Source of the DNA: Archaeoglobus veneficus SNP6
Lineage (GTDB): Archaea; Halobacteriota; Archaeoglobi; Archaeoglobales; Archaeoglobaceae
Reading direction: 5' to 3'
DNA length: 64,000 bases
Assembly (NCBI RefSeq): GCF_000194625.1
Contig: NC_015320.1
Span: 914,612 to 978,611 of the forward strand
Positions within the stretch are counted from its first letter, which is position 1. Every line of letters starts with the position of its first letter. Shown piece after piece: positions 27,439 to 35,942 of this stretch. A program made the position numbers and the translations under genes. The notes under the pieces were generated by a model that searched no databases, was not told the DNA's origin, and saw nothing but the letters and a program-made list of their open reading frames with translations.

Positions 27439-27449
27439 GCTACCTCGGC
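27376..27449 (-). tRNA. tRNA-Met (CAT), probably elongator
   Basis: On the minus strand the acceptor GCCGAGG pairs with CCTCGGC, with discriminator A. The anticodon stem CCTGA/TCAGG holds loop CTCATAA, anticodon CAT. It lacks the features expected of the initiator. A modified Ile (CAT) identity cannot be excluded without comparison. Its 3' end faces the AT-rich pocket. Confidence 0.9.
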
Positions 27450-27562
27450 TCAGGCAAATGGTTTCGCATGGGAATATTAAATCTTTTGCTATGAAGTGGA
27501 TATAAAATAGTGTCCGGGCAACACAATCCGGCTCTATTAGATAAATGGCTAAATGGAAAAAA

Positions 27563-27594
27563 ATTTATATAGTCTTTAGTATAACCATCGGTTA
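27563..27594 (+). promoter_or_regulatory. TATA box and TAACC-ATC-GGTTA palindrome before the HTH gene
   Basis: ATTTATATA (27563-27571) is followed by TAACC-ATC-GGTTA (about 27582-27594), with AGT/ACT arms extending it across one bulged base. It covers the expected transcription start and is a likely autoregulatory operator of the downstream regulator. Confidence 0.45.
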
Positions 27595-27612
27595 CTCAAA
27601 GAGGTGTTGTCG

Positions 27613-27984
27613 ATGGTCGAGGAACTTACTGAGAAGGAGGAGAAAATCGTCAGGCTGCTCTCAGAAACAGGACTCAACAAAAATATTGCTAAGGTAGTGG
27701 TTTTCCTATCCAAGAGCGGTGAGGCGATTTCGAGAGACATAGAGAGAGCAGCGAACCTAAGACAGCCAGAGGTCAGTCTCGCGATGAAAGAGCTTAAGGA
27801 ATGGGGATGGGTAAAAGAGAGAGAACTCAAAAAGAAGGGTAAAGGTAGGCCCCTCAAGAGTTACAAACTCACGCTTGATTTAAAGGAAATCGTTGCCGAA
27901 CTGATTGAGAAGAAGAGAGAGGAAATAAAGCGCATTGAAAAGGACCTCGAAGAGCTTGAAAAGCTCGTAGGCCTCAAATCCTGA
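27613..27984 (+). CDS. Winged helix-turn-helix transcriptional regulator
   Basis: A 123-residue regulator. An N-terminal winged helix (G-E-A-I-S-R-D-I-E-R-A-A ... R-Q-P-E-V-S-L-A-M-K-E-L) with a basic wing (K-K-K-G-K-G-R-P-L-K-S-Y) is followed by a C-terminal coiled coil, probably for dimerisation. It resembles TrmB/ArsR-like archaeal regulators. ATG 27613 follows GAGGTG with correct spacing; ATG 27604 does not. It is 12 bp from the alpha/beta hydrolase gene and likely shares a transcript. Confidence 0.85.
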   Translation: MVEELTEKEEKIVRLLSETGLNKNIAKVVVFLSKSGEAISRDIERAANLRQPEVSLAMKELKEWGWVKERELKKKGKGRPLKSYKLTLDLKEIVAELIEKKREEIKRIEKDLEELEKLVGLKS

Positions 27985-27996
27985 TTTCTTTATTCC

Positions 27997-28710
27997 ATGT
28001 TCATCGATGTCAATATTTCCGGCAATTTTGCAAGAATATACATCGAGAATGTGGTCCTCATCTGTCACGGCCTACCAGCGGAACCAGGTTCTGTTGTTGA
28101 GAAAAGCTACGACAGGCTTGCAAGGTACTTTTCGAAGTACTTTAATCCAGTTATCTTCGATTTTCCCGGCTGCGGACTGAGCAGAGGTGAATTCAGGCTC
28201 AGAAGGTGGGTGGAGGATTTCGTCACAATTGCAGACAGCTTTTCTGCCGTGGATATAGTTGCATTCAGCATGGGTGGTGTGCCTGCAGTGTACGCTGCAG
28301 CGAACCTGCGCCACGTAAGGAGCCTTACCCTTGTCGCCACACCCTGCTGCTTTGAAGCCATATCCGAAGACGTGCTCCACCAGATATATTCAAACGCGAA
28401 GTCCAGGGGAACGCTGAAGGGAGTCAGAGACTTCGGGACTTTCATAAGAGAGTTAAAAGAGGACATGATCGAGTTTGAGCCATTAAAGTGGATTGAAAAC
28501 ATCAGAAACGTACTCTTTATTCACGGAACGAAGGACGATGTCATCCCAATCGAGAGCTCTGAGAGGATGTTCAGACTCGCAAAGAATCCGAAGAAGTTCC
28601 TGCGGGTAGTGGGAGGAGGGCACAAGCTGAGGCAGGAGAAGGCCGTGATAGATGCCATAATCCAGTGGATTGTCGAAGAAAAGAAAAAAGAGGGCGTCGA
28701 AGACCTTTAA
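27997..28710 (+). CDS. Alpha/beta hydrolase
   Basis: A 237-residue serine hydrolase. The oxyanion segment C-H-G-L-P, nucleophile elbow A-F-S-M-G-G (about residues 88-93), acid in H-G-T-K-D-D and histidine in G-G-G-H-K complete the catalytic triad. Substrate unknown; esterase or peptidase-like acyl hydrolases share this layout. It sits 12 bp after the winged-helix gene, which may control it. It converges with adk. Confidence 0.87.
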   Translation: MFIDVNISGNFARIYIENVVLICHGLPAEPGSVVEKSYDRLARYFSKYFNPVIFDFPGCGLSRGEFRLRRWVEDFVTIADSFSAVDIVAFSMGGVPAVYAAANLRHVRSLTLVATPCCFEAISEDVLHQIYSNAKSRGTLKGVRDFGTFIRELKEDMIEFEPLKWIENIRNVLFIHGTKDDVIPIESSERMFRLAKNPKKFLRVVGGGHKLRQEKAVIDAIIQWIVEEKKKEGVEDL

Positions 28711-28716
28711 GGGTGT

Positions 28717-29370
28717 TTAACCCTTAATCTTTTCGAGAATTGCCTCAATATCCTTGAACACATCATCTATGCTCTTCGTTCCGTCAATGTTGTAGAGTAG
28801 GCCCTTCTTCTGGTAGTAGTCAATGAGTGGCTCGGTCTGCTCCCTGTAAACCTGATACCTTGCCCTTACAGTGTCTTCTTTGTCGTCGTCTCTCTGATAG
28901 AGTTCGCCGCCACACTTGTCACATTTGCCCTCCTCTTTTGGCGGCTTGTAGATGAGGTGGTAAACGGCACCACAGTTTCTGCAGCTTCTGCGGTTGACAA
29001 TTCTTTTAACAACCTCCTCTTCGGGAACCTGAATGTTGATTACGGCATCAATCTTCTTTCCAAGTTCCTCGAGCATTTTGTCCAGCGCCTCTGCCTGCGC
29101 AATCGTCCTCGGGAAGCCATCGAGGATGAAGCCCTTATCACAGTCGGGCTGCTTGAGTCTCTCCTTAACGATGCCTATAACAACCTCGTCCGGCACGAGC
29201 TGTCCCTTGTCCATGTACTCCTTCGCCTTCTTGCCAAGCTCTGTTCCCTTTGCTACAGCTTCTCTCAGCATGTCTCCTGTGGAAATCTGCGGGATTCCGT
29301 ATTTCTCCACAATAAGCTTTGCCTGCGTTCCCTTTCCGGATCCGGGTGGGCCAAGTAAAATCAGGTTCAT
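28717..29370 (-). CDS. adk: Adenylate kinase
   Basis: Interconverts ATP+AMP and 2 ADP. The P-loop G-P-P-G-S-G-K-G-T is at residue 7, with D-G-F-P-R-T at about residue 84, and a long LID that carries a four-cysteine zinc site (CRNC ... CDKC, about residues 129-152). 217 residues: the long bacterial-type adenylate kinase with a structural metal, which is also found in Archaeoglobales. Confidence 0.97.
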   Translation of the reverse strand: MNLILLGPPGSGKGTQAKLIVEKYGIPQISTGDMLREAVAKGTELGKKAKEYMDKGQLVPDEVVIGIVKERLKQPDCDKGFILDGFPRTIAQAEALDKMLEELGKKIDAVINIQVPEEEVVKRIVNRRSCRNCGAVYHLIYKPPKEEGKCDKCGGELYQRDDDKEDTVRARYQVYREQTEPLIDYYQKKGLLYNIDGTKSIDDVFKDIEAILEKIKG

Positions 29371-29545
29371 AGCTGGGCTGAGATTTCGAAGGTTTAAAAG
29401 TTTTCTATTTTATACTCAATTTCGAACAATTTTGAAATACTGCAGATGGTGTGCTTATGCTGTGTAGGCAGCAAAGGGTAAAAGATTTATCCGCTCGAGT
29501 GTCAGAAGCGGCAGAGTGAGCTTCAGGTACCGGAGGGCCAGCAAG

Positions 29546-30277
29546 TTGATAGGAATAATTGGCGGGACGAACATTCTGGAAATAGAGGTTTTGCGCGATG
29601 TTGTTGAGAAGAAAGTTGAAACTGCTTACGGCACGGCGGAGGTTGATGTGGGCTACATAGATGATATAAAAGTTGCACTGATACAGAGACACGGAAAGAA
29701 GCAGGACAAACCTCCGCACGTTATAAATCACGCAGCAAACTTCGCAGCATTGAAGGAACTTGGAGTTGAGTATGTTATTGGGATGGGCTCTGTTGGATGT
29801 CTGAGAGAGGAAATAGAGCTACCGGCCTTAATTATTCCCGACGACTACATTGACTTCTTCAGCGGCGCTACGATATTCAACAACGAACTCGTCCACATAA
29901 CGCCCGGTTTTGACGAAGAAATCAGAGAAGTGCTCATCAGGTGCGCAAGAGGTGCTGACGTAAACGTCATTGAGAAAGGTGTTTACTTCCAGAGCAGAGG
30001 ACCGAGGCTGGAAACCAGAGCCGAAATCAGGGTTATCAAGAACTGGGCAGACTGTGTTGGAATGACCGCGGCAGCAGAAGCGACCATTGCAAAAGAACTT
30101 GGCCTGAAATACGCTGTGATCTGCACGATGGACAACTACGCCCACGGAATCAAGAGCGAGGTCGTGGACTACGAAGAGATAAGAAGAAGGGCTAAGGAGA
30201 ATGCAGGCCTGTGTTTGAAGGTTATCGAAGAGGCTGTTAGGGTGATTTGGAATGAGTATATTGATAAAGGACGTTAA
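29546..30277 (+). CDS. S-methyl-5'-thioadenosine/thioinosine phosphorylase
   Basis: Nucleoside phosphorylase of the MTAP/PNP family (I-G-I-I-G-G-T start, R-H-G motif, G-P-R-L-E-T-R-A-E, G-M-T-A-A-A-E, C-T-M-D-N-Y-A-H-G), releasing the base from methylthio-nucleosides made during polyamine and other SAM chemistry. TTG 29546 with a cGGAGGg site upstream gives 243 residues; GTG 29516 is an alternative start. The following gene, overlapping by 26 bp, encodes the matching deaminase, so methylthioinosine may be the true substrate. Confidence 0.9.
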   Translation: MIGIIGGTNILEIEVLRDVVEKKVETAYGTAEVDVGYIDDIKVALIQRHGKKQDKPPHVINHAANFAALKELGVEYVIGMGSVGCLREEIELPALIIPDDYIDFFSGATIFNNELVHITPGFDEEIREVLIRCARGADVNVIEKGVYFQSRGPRLETRAEIRVIKNWADCVGMTAAAEATIAKELGLKYAVICTMDNYAHGIKSEVVDYEEIRRRAKENAGLCLKVIEEAVRVIWNEYIDKGR

Positions 30278-31517
30278 GATAGTTGACGCCCGCAAGGCTG
30301 TTGAGGGAGACATCTACATCGAGGAAAATAGAATTGCAGAGGTTGGCGAAGTAAAAGGCAAAAAGGACGATATCGTTATCGACGGAAAAGGTAAGGCAGT
30401 AATCCCCGGGCTTGTTAACACTCACACCCACGCAGCAATGGTTCTGTTCAGAAGCTACGCTGACGACATGCCCCTGATGGAGTGGCTGGAGAAAAAGATA
30501 TGGCCGCTCGAAGCGAAACTGAAGCCCGATGATATCTACCACGGAACGAAGCTCGCGTGCCTGGAGATGATAAAGTCCGGAACTACTGCTTTTAACGACA
30601 TGTATTTCGAAGTCGAATCCATCGCTAAGGCCGTAGAAGAGATGGGGATGAGAGCCTGCATCTCTTCGGCCTTCTTCGACTTCTTCGACAAGCAGAGGCT
30701 TGAAGAGAGCCTGAAAAAAGTGGAGGATGACCTGAAGAAACTCAGGAAGTTCAAAAACGTTATCCCAGCAGTGGGCCCTCACGCACCCTACACGGTCAGT
30801 CTTGACGGGTTGAAAGCATCTATGGAACTCGCCGAGAAATACGATGCACTCGTCCACTTTCATTTAGCGGAGACGAAGGGGGAAATTGAAGAATTCAAAA
30901 AGAAGTACGGAAAAGGGATCGTTGAAGCTCTAAACGAGATAGGATTTTTAAACGAGAGGCTAATCGCCGCTCACTGCGTATGGCTGAGCGAGGAAGAGAT
31001 AAGGCTGATGGCCGAAAAGAATGTGAACGTTAGCCATTGCCCTGCAAGCAACATGAAACTCTGTGTTGGAAGTGCGTTGAACTATTCGGCGATGAAGAAA
31101 TACAGTCTGAACGTCACGCTTGGCACCGACAGCGCTGCGAGCAACAACAACTTGGATATGTTCGAGGAAATGAAGTTTGCTACGCTGCTTCAGAAGTACC
31201 ATTATAGCGCTCCGACGCTCATGAACGCAGCCGAAATTTTCGAAATCGCAACGCTTAACGGGGCGAAGGCACTGGGGATTAAAGCGGGACTGATAGAATC
31301 CGGTTATTTGGCAGACCTGGTGATGATAGATCTGAAGAAGCCCTACTTCACGCCGGGACACAATCTGATAGCTGACATTGTTTATTCAGCAAAAGGGGAC
31401 TGCGTTGATACGGTAATAATAGACGGGAAGGTCGTCATGGAGGGCGGAAAGGTTGAAGGCGAGGAAAAGATAATGGAGGAAGCAAGGGAGGCTGCACTCG
31501 ATCTTATCAGCAGATAG
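30252..31517 (+). CDS. dadD: 5'-deoxyadenosine/S-adenosylhomocysteine/methylthioadenosine deaminase
   Basis: Amidohydrolase of 421 residues in the MtaD/SahH-deaminase/DadD group: metal ligands in N-T-H-T-H (about residue 57) and H-F-H-L-A-E, with S-H-C-P-A-S-N and G-T-D-S-A-A-S-N-N. In methanogens DadD deaminates the adenosine by-products of radical SAM and methyltransferase reactions to inosine forms, which are then cleaved by the phosphorylase encoded just upstream. ATG 30252 follows GGTGATTTGG. Confidence 0.9.
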   Translation: MSILIKDVKIVDARKAVEGDIYIEENRIAEVGEVKGKKDDIVIDGKGKAVIPGLVNTHTHAAMVLFRSYADDMPLMEWLEKKIWPLEAKLKPDDIYHGTKLACLEMIKSGTTAFNDMYFEVESIAKAVEEMGMRACISSAFFDFFDKQRLEESLKKVEDDLKKLRKFKNVIPAVGPHAPYTVSLDGLKASMELAEKYDALVHFHLAETKGEIEEFKKKYGKGIVEALNEIGFLNERLIAAHCVWLSEEEIRLMAEKNVNVSHCPASNMKLCVGSALNYSAMKKYSLNVTLGTDSAASNNNLDMFEEMKFATLLQKYHYSAPTLMNAAEIFEIATLNGAKALGIKAGLIESGYLADLVMIDLKKPYFTPGHNLIADIVYSAKGDCVDTVIIDGKVVMEGGKVEGEEKIMEEAREAALDLISR

Positions 31518-31529
31518 CCTGGCAACACT

Positions 31530-32201
31530 TTATTTTTTCAGTCTCCAGAACAGCTTTCCTCCTTTCTCGACTTGCATGGCTATGCCTCTTCTAACCATTT
31601 CAGACAGAACGTCTCGAAGCTTTCCGGGCTGGGCGATTTCAAGACTCGTCGGCTCTATTCCGTGCTTCATATACAGCCCCCACTTGATGTCCCACTCGCT
31701 CCAGTCCGTGTCGCGTTCACTCATGAGCTTTCCAATTATATCTATCATATCCTCGTAGAAGTTCCACGGGAAGACAATCCACGCGTCCTCGACAACATAC
31801 TCGCCGAAGTAGTCCGGGGTGAAGGAGGAAGTATAGATTAGCTGCAGTACCGCGGTTTTTATCTCTGCAGCACCATTTTTCTCGGCGTAATCCTTTGCTA
31901 CGCTTATGCTCTGCCCCGTGTTCGCAACGTCGTCAACTATCAGTACCCTCCTTCCCTCAAGCTCCGAAAGTGCTGCTGCGTTAACACTGAGCTTCTTTTC
32001 CTCAATGCCAGCATAGTGCTCCACTCTAACACTGACGAGCTCAGGGATACCGAGGAGGTCGCACAGGATGTTTCCTGCAAACCAGCCACCCTTGGCAAGG
32101 GCGACGATGACGTCAGGGGAAAAACCATCTTCCCTTATCTCCTCAGCCACCCTCCTGCACAGCGAGTCCATGTAATCCCAGTTCGTTACTATGCACTTCA
32201 T
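31530..32201 (-). CDS. Phosphoribosyltransferase with C-terminal extension (COG2236-like)
   Basis: A 223-residue protein whose first 150 residues form a type I phosphoribosyltransferase domain with the PRPP loop V-L-I-V-D-D-V-A-N-T-G-Q-S (about residues 88-100). The last 75 residues look like a small winged-helix domain (L-R-D-V-L-S-E-M-V-R-R-G-I). The base specificity is unknown; purine salvage is likely from its neighbours adeC and hpt. It is divergent from adeC with an 82-bp gap. Confidence 0.85.
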   Translation of the reverse strand: MKCIVTNWDYMDSLCRRVAEEIREDGFSPDVIVALAKGGWFAGNILCDLLGIPELVSVRVEHYAGIEEKKLSVNAAALSELEGRRVLIVDDVANTGQSISVAKDYAEKNGAAEIKTAVLQLIYTSSFTPDYFGEYVVEDAWIVFPWNFYEDMIDIIGKLMSERDTDWSEWDIKWGLYMKHGIEPTSLEIAQPGKLRDVLSEMVRRGIAMQVEKGGKLFWRLKK

Positions 32202-32283
32202 CGGGTGTAGCTTGGCATGGAGGACTTAACGCTTTTGATTTAACGAAAACATTTTGTATTCCCCGGTGTTCCCAGCCTGTGCT

Positions 32284-33969
32284 ATGCCTGATGTCACCGA
32301 CGTGGCGATGAAAAGAGCCAAACCCGACCTCGTTCTGAGCGGTAACGTTTTTTCCGTATTCACAGGCGAGACTTTTGAAGCTGATGTAGCGATCTGCAAC
32401 GGGAGAATTGCCGGAATTGGCGATTATGGCGGTGGAATCGAAGTTGACTATATTCTTCCCGGCTTCATTGATGCTCACATCCACCTTGAGAGCACACTTC
32501 TTCATCCTGCAGAGTTTGCGAAAGCTGCGATTCCCCATGGCACCACTGCGGTTATTGCTGATCCGCACGAAATCGCAAACGTAGCGGGGAAAGCAGGGAT
32601 AAGGTACCTCATCGACGCAACAGCAAACCTGCCCATTGACTTCTACTTCATGGCCCCTTCATGCGTCCCTGCTGTTGAGGGACTTGAAACTTTTGCCTGC
32701 AGACTCGATGCACTGGATATAGAGGAGATTTTGCAGTGGGAGCGTGTGCTCGGGCTTGCAGAACTCATGAACTTTCCGGGCGTTGTGATGGGTTCCAGAG
32801 ATGTCCTTGAAAAAATCGAAGCGGCAAAGAAGGCTAAAAAGCTGATAGATGGGCATTCGCCTGGCCTTACGGGCAGAGAGCTTAACGCGTACATCGCTGC
32901 TGGCATAACGACTGACCACGAGTGCATATCTGCAATAGAAGCGATGGAGAAGGTAAGAAGGGGAATGAAGGTGATGATCCGCGAAGGCTCCGTGGCGAAG
33001 AACATGCGAGAACTCGTCAAGATTGTCAACGACTTCAACTCGTGCTTCTTTATGCTCGTCAGCGACGATTTGCTTCCAGTGGATATAGAGCAGGGGCACA
33101 TGGATTACAGGATTAAGCTTGCGGTGCAGTACGGCGTAAAACCTGAGGTCGCAGTAAGAATGGCCACATTAAGCCCCGCGATGCATTTCGGACTTGACTG
33201 CGGAGCAATCGTACCGGGCTTTAAGGCAGATCTCGTAGCCGTTGATAGTTTTGAGGACTTTAACGTGCAGCTCGTCGTTAAGGACGGAAAAATCGTCTGG
33301 GATGGTAAGCTTAGAGCTGAAATTAAGAGAGTGTACCCACCAGCGGAGCTGACGAACACGGTAAAAATGCCAGCACTCAGCCCAGAAGACGTTGCAATAG
33401 AAGCAAGAGGGAAGGTTTGCAGGCTGATTGAAGTTGTTTCCGGGCAAATAGTGACGAAGGCTGCAGAGTGGGAGCCAGTAATAAATGATGGATACGCCCT
33501 TCCAGACCCGCAGCAGGAGGTTGCAAAGGTCGTCGTTGTTGACAGGCATCGTGGGGAGAAGAAGATTGGAAAAGGTTTTGTTAGGTTCCCTATTGAAAAG
33601 GGGGCCATTGCAAGCAGCGTTTCTCACGACTCCCACAACTGTATCTGCGTTGGTGTTGATGACATGGCGATGGTTAAGGCCCTAAAGAGGATTCAGGAGA
33701 TGCGGGGCGGTTTCGTTGTTGTGGATGGTGATGTTAAGGCGGAACTTCCGCTGCCCATCGCGGGCTTAATGTCAGACCTCAGTTTTGAAGAAGTCGTCAG
33801 TAGACTTAATAAACTGTACAAGGCTGCGAGAGAGCTGGGTGTAAAAGCCGAACATCCCTTCACAACCCTGAGTTTCCTCGCGCTCCCCGTAATACCTGAG
33901 CTCAGAATAACGGATTACGGGCTCGTCGATGTAAAAGCCATGAAAATAGTCGATCTGTGGGTGGAATGA
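32284..33969 (+). CDS. adeC: Adenine deaminase
   Basis: Converts adenine to hypoxanthine. Amidohydrolase metal ligands are in D-A-H-I-H-L-E-S and the family motif A-D-P-H-E-I-A-N-V; the long C-terminal domain (after about residue 380) is typical of AdeC. 561 residues from ATG 32284; ATG 32308 and a longer frame from 32254 are alternatives, and no clear ribosome site decides. Its stop overlaps the start of hpt, so hypoxanthine made here can be salvaged directly. Confidence 0.93.
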   Translation: MPDVTDVAMKRAKPDLVLSGNVFSVFTGETFEADVAICNGRIAGIGDYGGGIEVDYILPGFIDAHIHLESTLLHPAEFAKAAIPHGTTAVIADPHEIANVAGKAGIRYLIDATANLPIDFYFMAPSCVPAVEGLETFACRLDALDIEEILQWERVLGLAELMNFPGVVMGSRDVLEKIEAAKKAKKLIDGHSPGLTGRELNAYIAAGITTDHECISAIEAMEKVRRGMKVMIREGSVAKNMRELVKIVNDFNSCFFMLVSDDLLPVDIEQGHMDYRIKLAVQYGVKPEVAVRMATLSPAMHFGLDCGAIVPGFKADLVAVDSFEDFNVQLVVKDGKIVWDGKLRAEIKRVYPPAELTNTVKMPALSPEDVAIEARGKVCRLIEVVSGQIVTKAAEWEPVINDGYALPDPQQEVAKVVVVDRHRGEKKIGKGFVRFPIEKGAIASSVSHDSHNCICVGVDDMAMVKALKRIQEMRGGFVVVDGDVKAELPLPIAGLMSDLSFEEVVSRLNKLYKAARELGVKAEHPFTTLSFLALPVIPELRITDYGLVDVKAMKIVDLWVE

Positions 33970-34493
33970 TGGAGTTGGAGCTGCTGATAGGCGGAGAGGA
34001 GATAAGGGGCCGAGTTAAGGAGCTTGCGGAGCAGATAAGCAAGGACTACAGGGACAGAATTGGGGACGAGACGCCGCTCCTTATAGGAATCCTCAACGGG
34101 GCTTTTATATTCCTCGCAGATCTGATAAGGGAGCTGAGCATTCCCGTGGAGGTAGACTTCGTCAAGCTGAAGAGTTACGTTGGAACGAATTCGACTGGTA
34201 CGGTTGAAGTTAAGCTTGACGTGGAGAGGGAGATCGAGGGAAGGGACGTTATAGTTGTTGAGGATATAATCGACACAGGGATAACGATGGAGTTCTTCCT
34301 CAACAGACTGAAAAAGAAGAAGCCTAAAAGCATCGCCGTGTGCACACTCCTCGACAAGCCTGAGAGGAGGATCGTGGACGTCAAGCCAGACTACGTTGGA
34401 TTTACGATTCCCGATTACTTCGTCGTTGGCTATGGTCTGGATTTCAACGGCCGCTACAGAGAACTGCCGGCTATATACCGGGTAAAACCCTAA
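33969..34493 (+). CDS. hpt: Hypoxanthine phosphoribosyltransferase
   Basis: Type I phosphoribosyltransferase, 174 residues, making IMP from hypoxanthine and PRPP. The PRPP loop V-V-E-D-I-I-D-T-G-I-T and the base-binding K-P-D-Y-V-G-F-T-I-P-D-Y-F-V-V-G-Y are of the bacterial/archaeal HPRT type. Two tandem ATGs (33966, 33969) are possible; GGTGG at 33960-33964 favours the second. It overlaps the adeC stop. Confidence 0.94.
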   Translation: MELELLIGGEEIRGRVKELAEQISKDYRDRIGDETPLLIGILNGAFIFLADLIRELSIPVEVDFVKLKSYVGTNSTGTVEVKLDVEREIEGRDVIVVEDIIDTGITMEFFLNRLKKKKPKSIAVCTLLDKPERRIVDVKPDYVGFTIPDYFVVGYGLDFNGRYRELPAIYRVKP

Positions 34494-34543
34494 CGTTCTT
34501 CATTCCTGAGCACTAAATACCCGGAAAGTCTGAATGCCAAAAG

Positions 34544-34552
34544 CTTAAATAA
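34544..34552 (+). promoter_or_regulatory. TATA box of glyA
   Basis: CTTAAATAA centred about 25 bp before ATG 34573, indicating a leaderless transcript. Confidence 0.5.
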
Positions 34553-34572
34553 CAGGGGACAGAGCGAAGGGC

Positions 34573-35877
34573 ATGCTTGAACACTCCGAGTACTACTCGA
34601 AGCTCGTTGAAACCCTCAGGCAGCACCACGAGTTTTACAGACAGTCGATTCCCCTTATAGCCAGCGAGAACTTAGCCAGTCTGGCTGTAAGAAGCATGTA
34701 TCTTACAGACTTCGGCCACCGCTATGCAGAGGGCAGAGTGGGCAAGCGCTTCTATCAGGGGTGTCAGTACATAGATGTCGTCGAAGACATGGCAATTCAG
34801 CTCACGAAGGAAATATTCAACGCTGAACACGCGAATGTTCAGCCTATCTCTGGAGTTACTGCGAATATTGCAGCATTTTTCGCTCTCACCTCTCCTGGAG
34901 ACAAACTCATGGCTTTATCTGTTCCGTGTGGTGGGCACATCTCCCACGACAGGTTTTCGGCTGCCGGTATAAGGGGGCTCGAAGTTCTTCACTATCCTTT
35001 CGACATGGATAATCTGAACGTCGACGTTGATGAAACGAGGAAGGTTGCGGAGAAGGAGAAACCGAAGGTTTTCGTTCTGGGTTCGAGCTTGATTCTATTC
35101 CCCCACCCCGTGAAGGAGATTGCGGAAATCGCAGCAGAAATCGGTGCAAGGGTAGTTTACGACGGAAGCCACGTTCTCGGGCTTATAGCTGGAAAGCAGT
35201 TCCAGGATCCGGTTAAGGAGGGGGCAGACGTCATTACGGCCTCAACACATAAAACCTTCTTCGGCCCACAGCGCGCCATAATTCTCTGCAAGGCCGAGCT
35301 GGCGAAGAAGATTGACAACGCTGTATTCCCCGGCGTTGTGAGCAACCACCACCTCCACAGCCTTGCCGGCTACGTTATCGCATGCCTCGAAATGCTGGAG
35401 TTTGGTGAAGCTTATGCGAGGCAGATAGTCAGGAATGCAAAGAGGCTTGCGGAGAGAATGCACGAACTCGGTTTCAACGTCGTTGGTGAACATTTGGGCT
35501 TTACGGAGTCTCATCAGGTTGCCGTTGACGTTACCGAGTTTGGTGGCGGTGACCCAGTTGCCAAGCTCTTCGAACGCATAAACATAATCCTGAACAAAAA
35601 CCTCCTGCCCTGGGATGACCTAACAAAGACCAAGAATCCCTCGGGGATAAGAATCGGCGTTCAGGAGATAACGAGACTCGGAATGAAGGAAGGCGAGATG
35701 GAGAAACTCGCAGAGATAATGTGGGATGCCGTTAACGGAAAGAAGAGCGAAGATAAGTTGAGGCAGGAAGTAATCGAACTCAAGAAGGAATTTAACACGA
35801 TTAAGTATGCTTTTGAGGAGACCGAAGCGTACACATTCTTCGAAAACTTTTTAAGCGCCCCTCAGAGAAAGATTTAA
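34573..35877 (+). CDS. glyA: Serine hydroxymethyltransferase
   Basis: PLP enzyme of 434 residues exchanging a C1 unit between serine and tetrahydromethanopterin. The PLP lysine is in T-A-S-T-H-K-T-F-F-G-P, with N-x-Q-P-x-S-G-x-x-A-N-like N-V-Q-P-I-S-G-V-T-A-N and E-G-R-V-G-K-R-F-Y-Q-G-C at the active site. A TATA box 25 bp upstream supports a leaderless start. It links the serine made by SerB to the C1 pathway encoded on the right of the window. Confidence 0.96.
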   Translation: MLEHSEYYSKLVETLRQHHEFYRQSIPLIASENLASLAVRSMYLTDFGHRYAEGRVGKRFYQGCQYIDVVEDMAIQLTKEIFNAEHANVQPISGVTANIAAFFALTSPGDKLMALSVPCGGHISHDRFSAAGIRGLEVLHYPFDMDNLNVDVDETRKVAEKEKPKVFVLGSSLILFPHPVKEIAEIAAEIGARVVYDGSHVLGLIAGKQFQDPVKEGADVITASTHKTFFGPQRAIILCKAELAKKIDNAVFPGVVSNHHLHSLAGYVIACLEMLEFGEAYARQIVRNAKRLAERMHELGFNVVGEHLGFTESHQVAVDVTEFGGGDPVAKLFERINIILNKNLLPWDDLTKTKNPSGIRIGVQEITRLGMKEGEMEKLAEIMWDAVNGKKSEDKLRQEVIELKKEFNTIKYAFEETEAYTFFENFLSAPQRKI

Positions 35878-35942
35878 ATCTCAGTTCATTAACGCTGAGC
35901 AAAGCTCCAGTGTTACAAAAAAGGCAAAGCTGTTGTGAGAGC

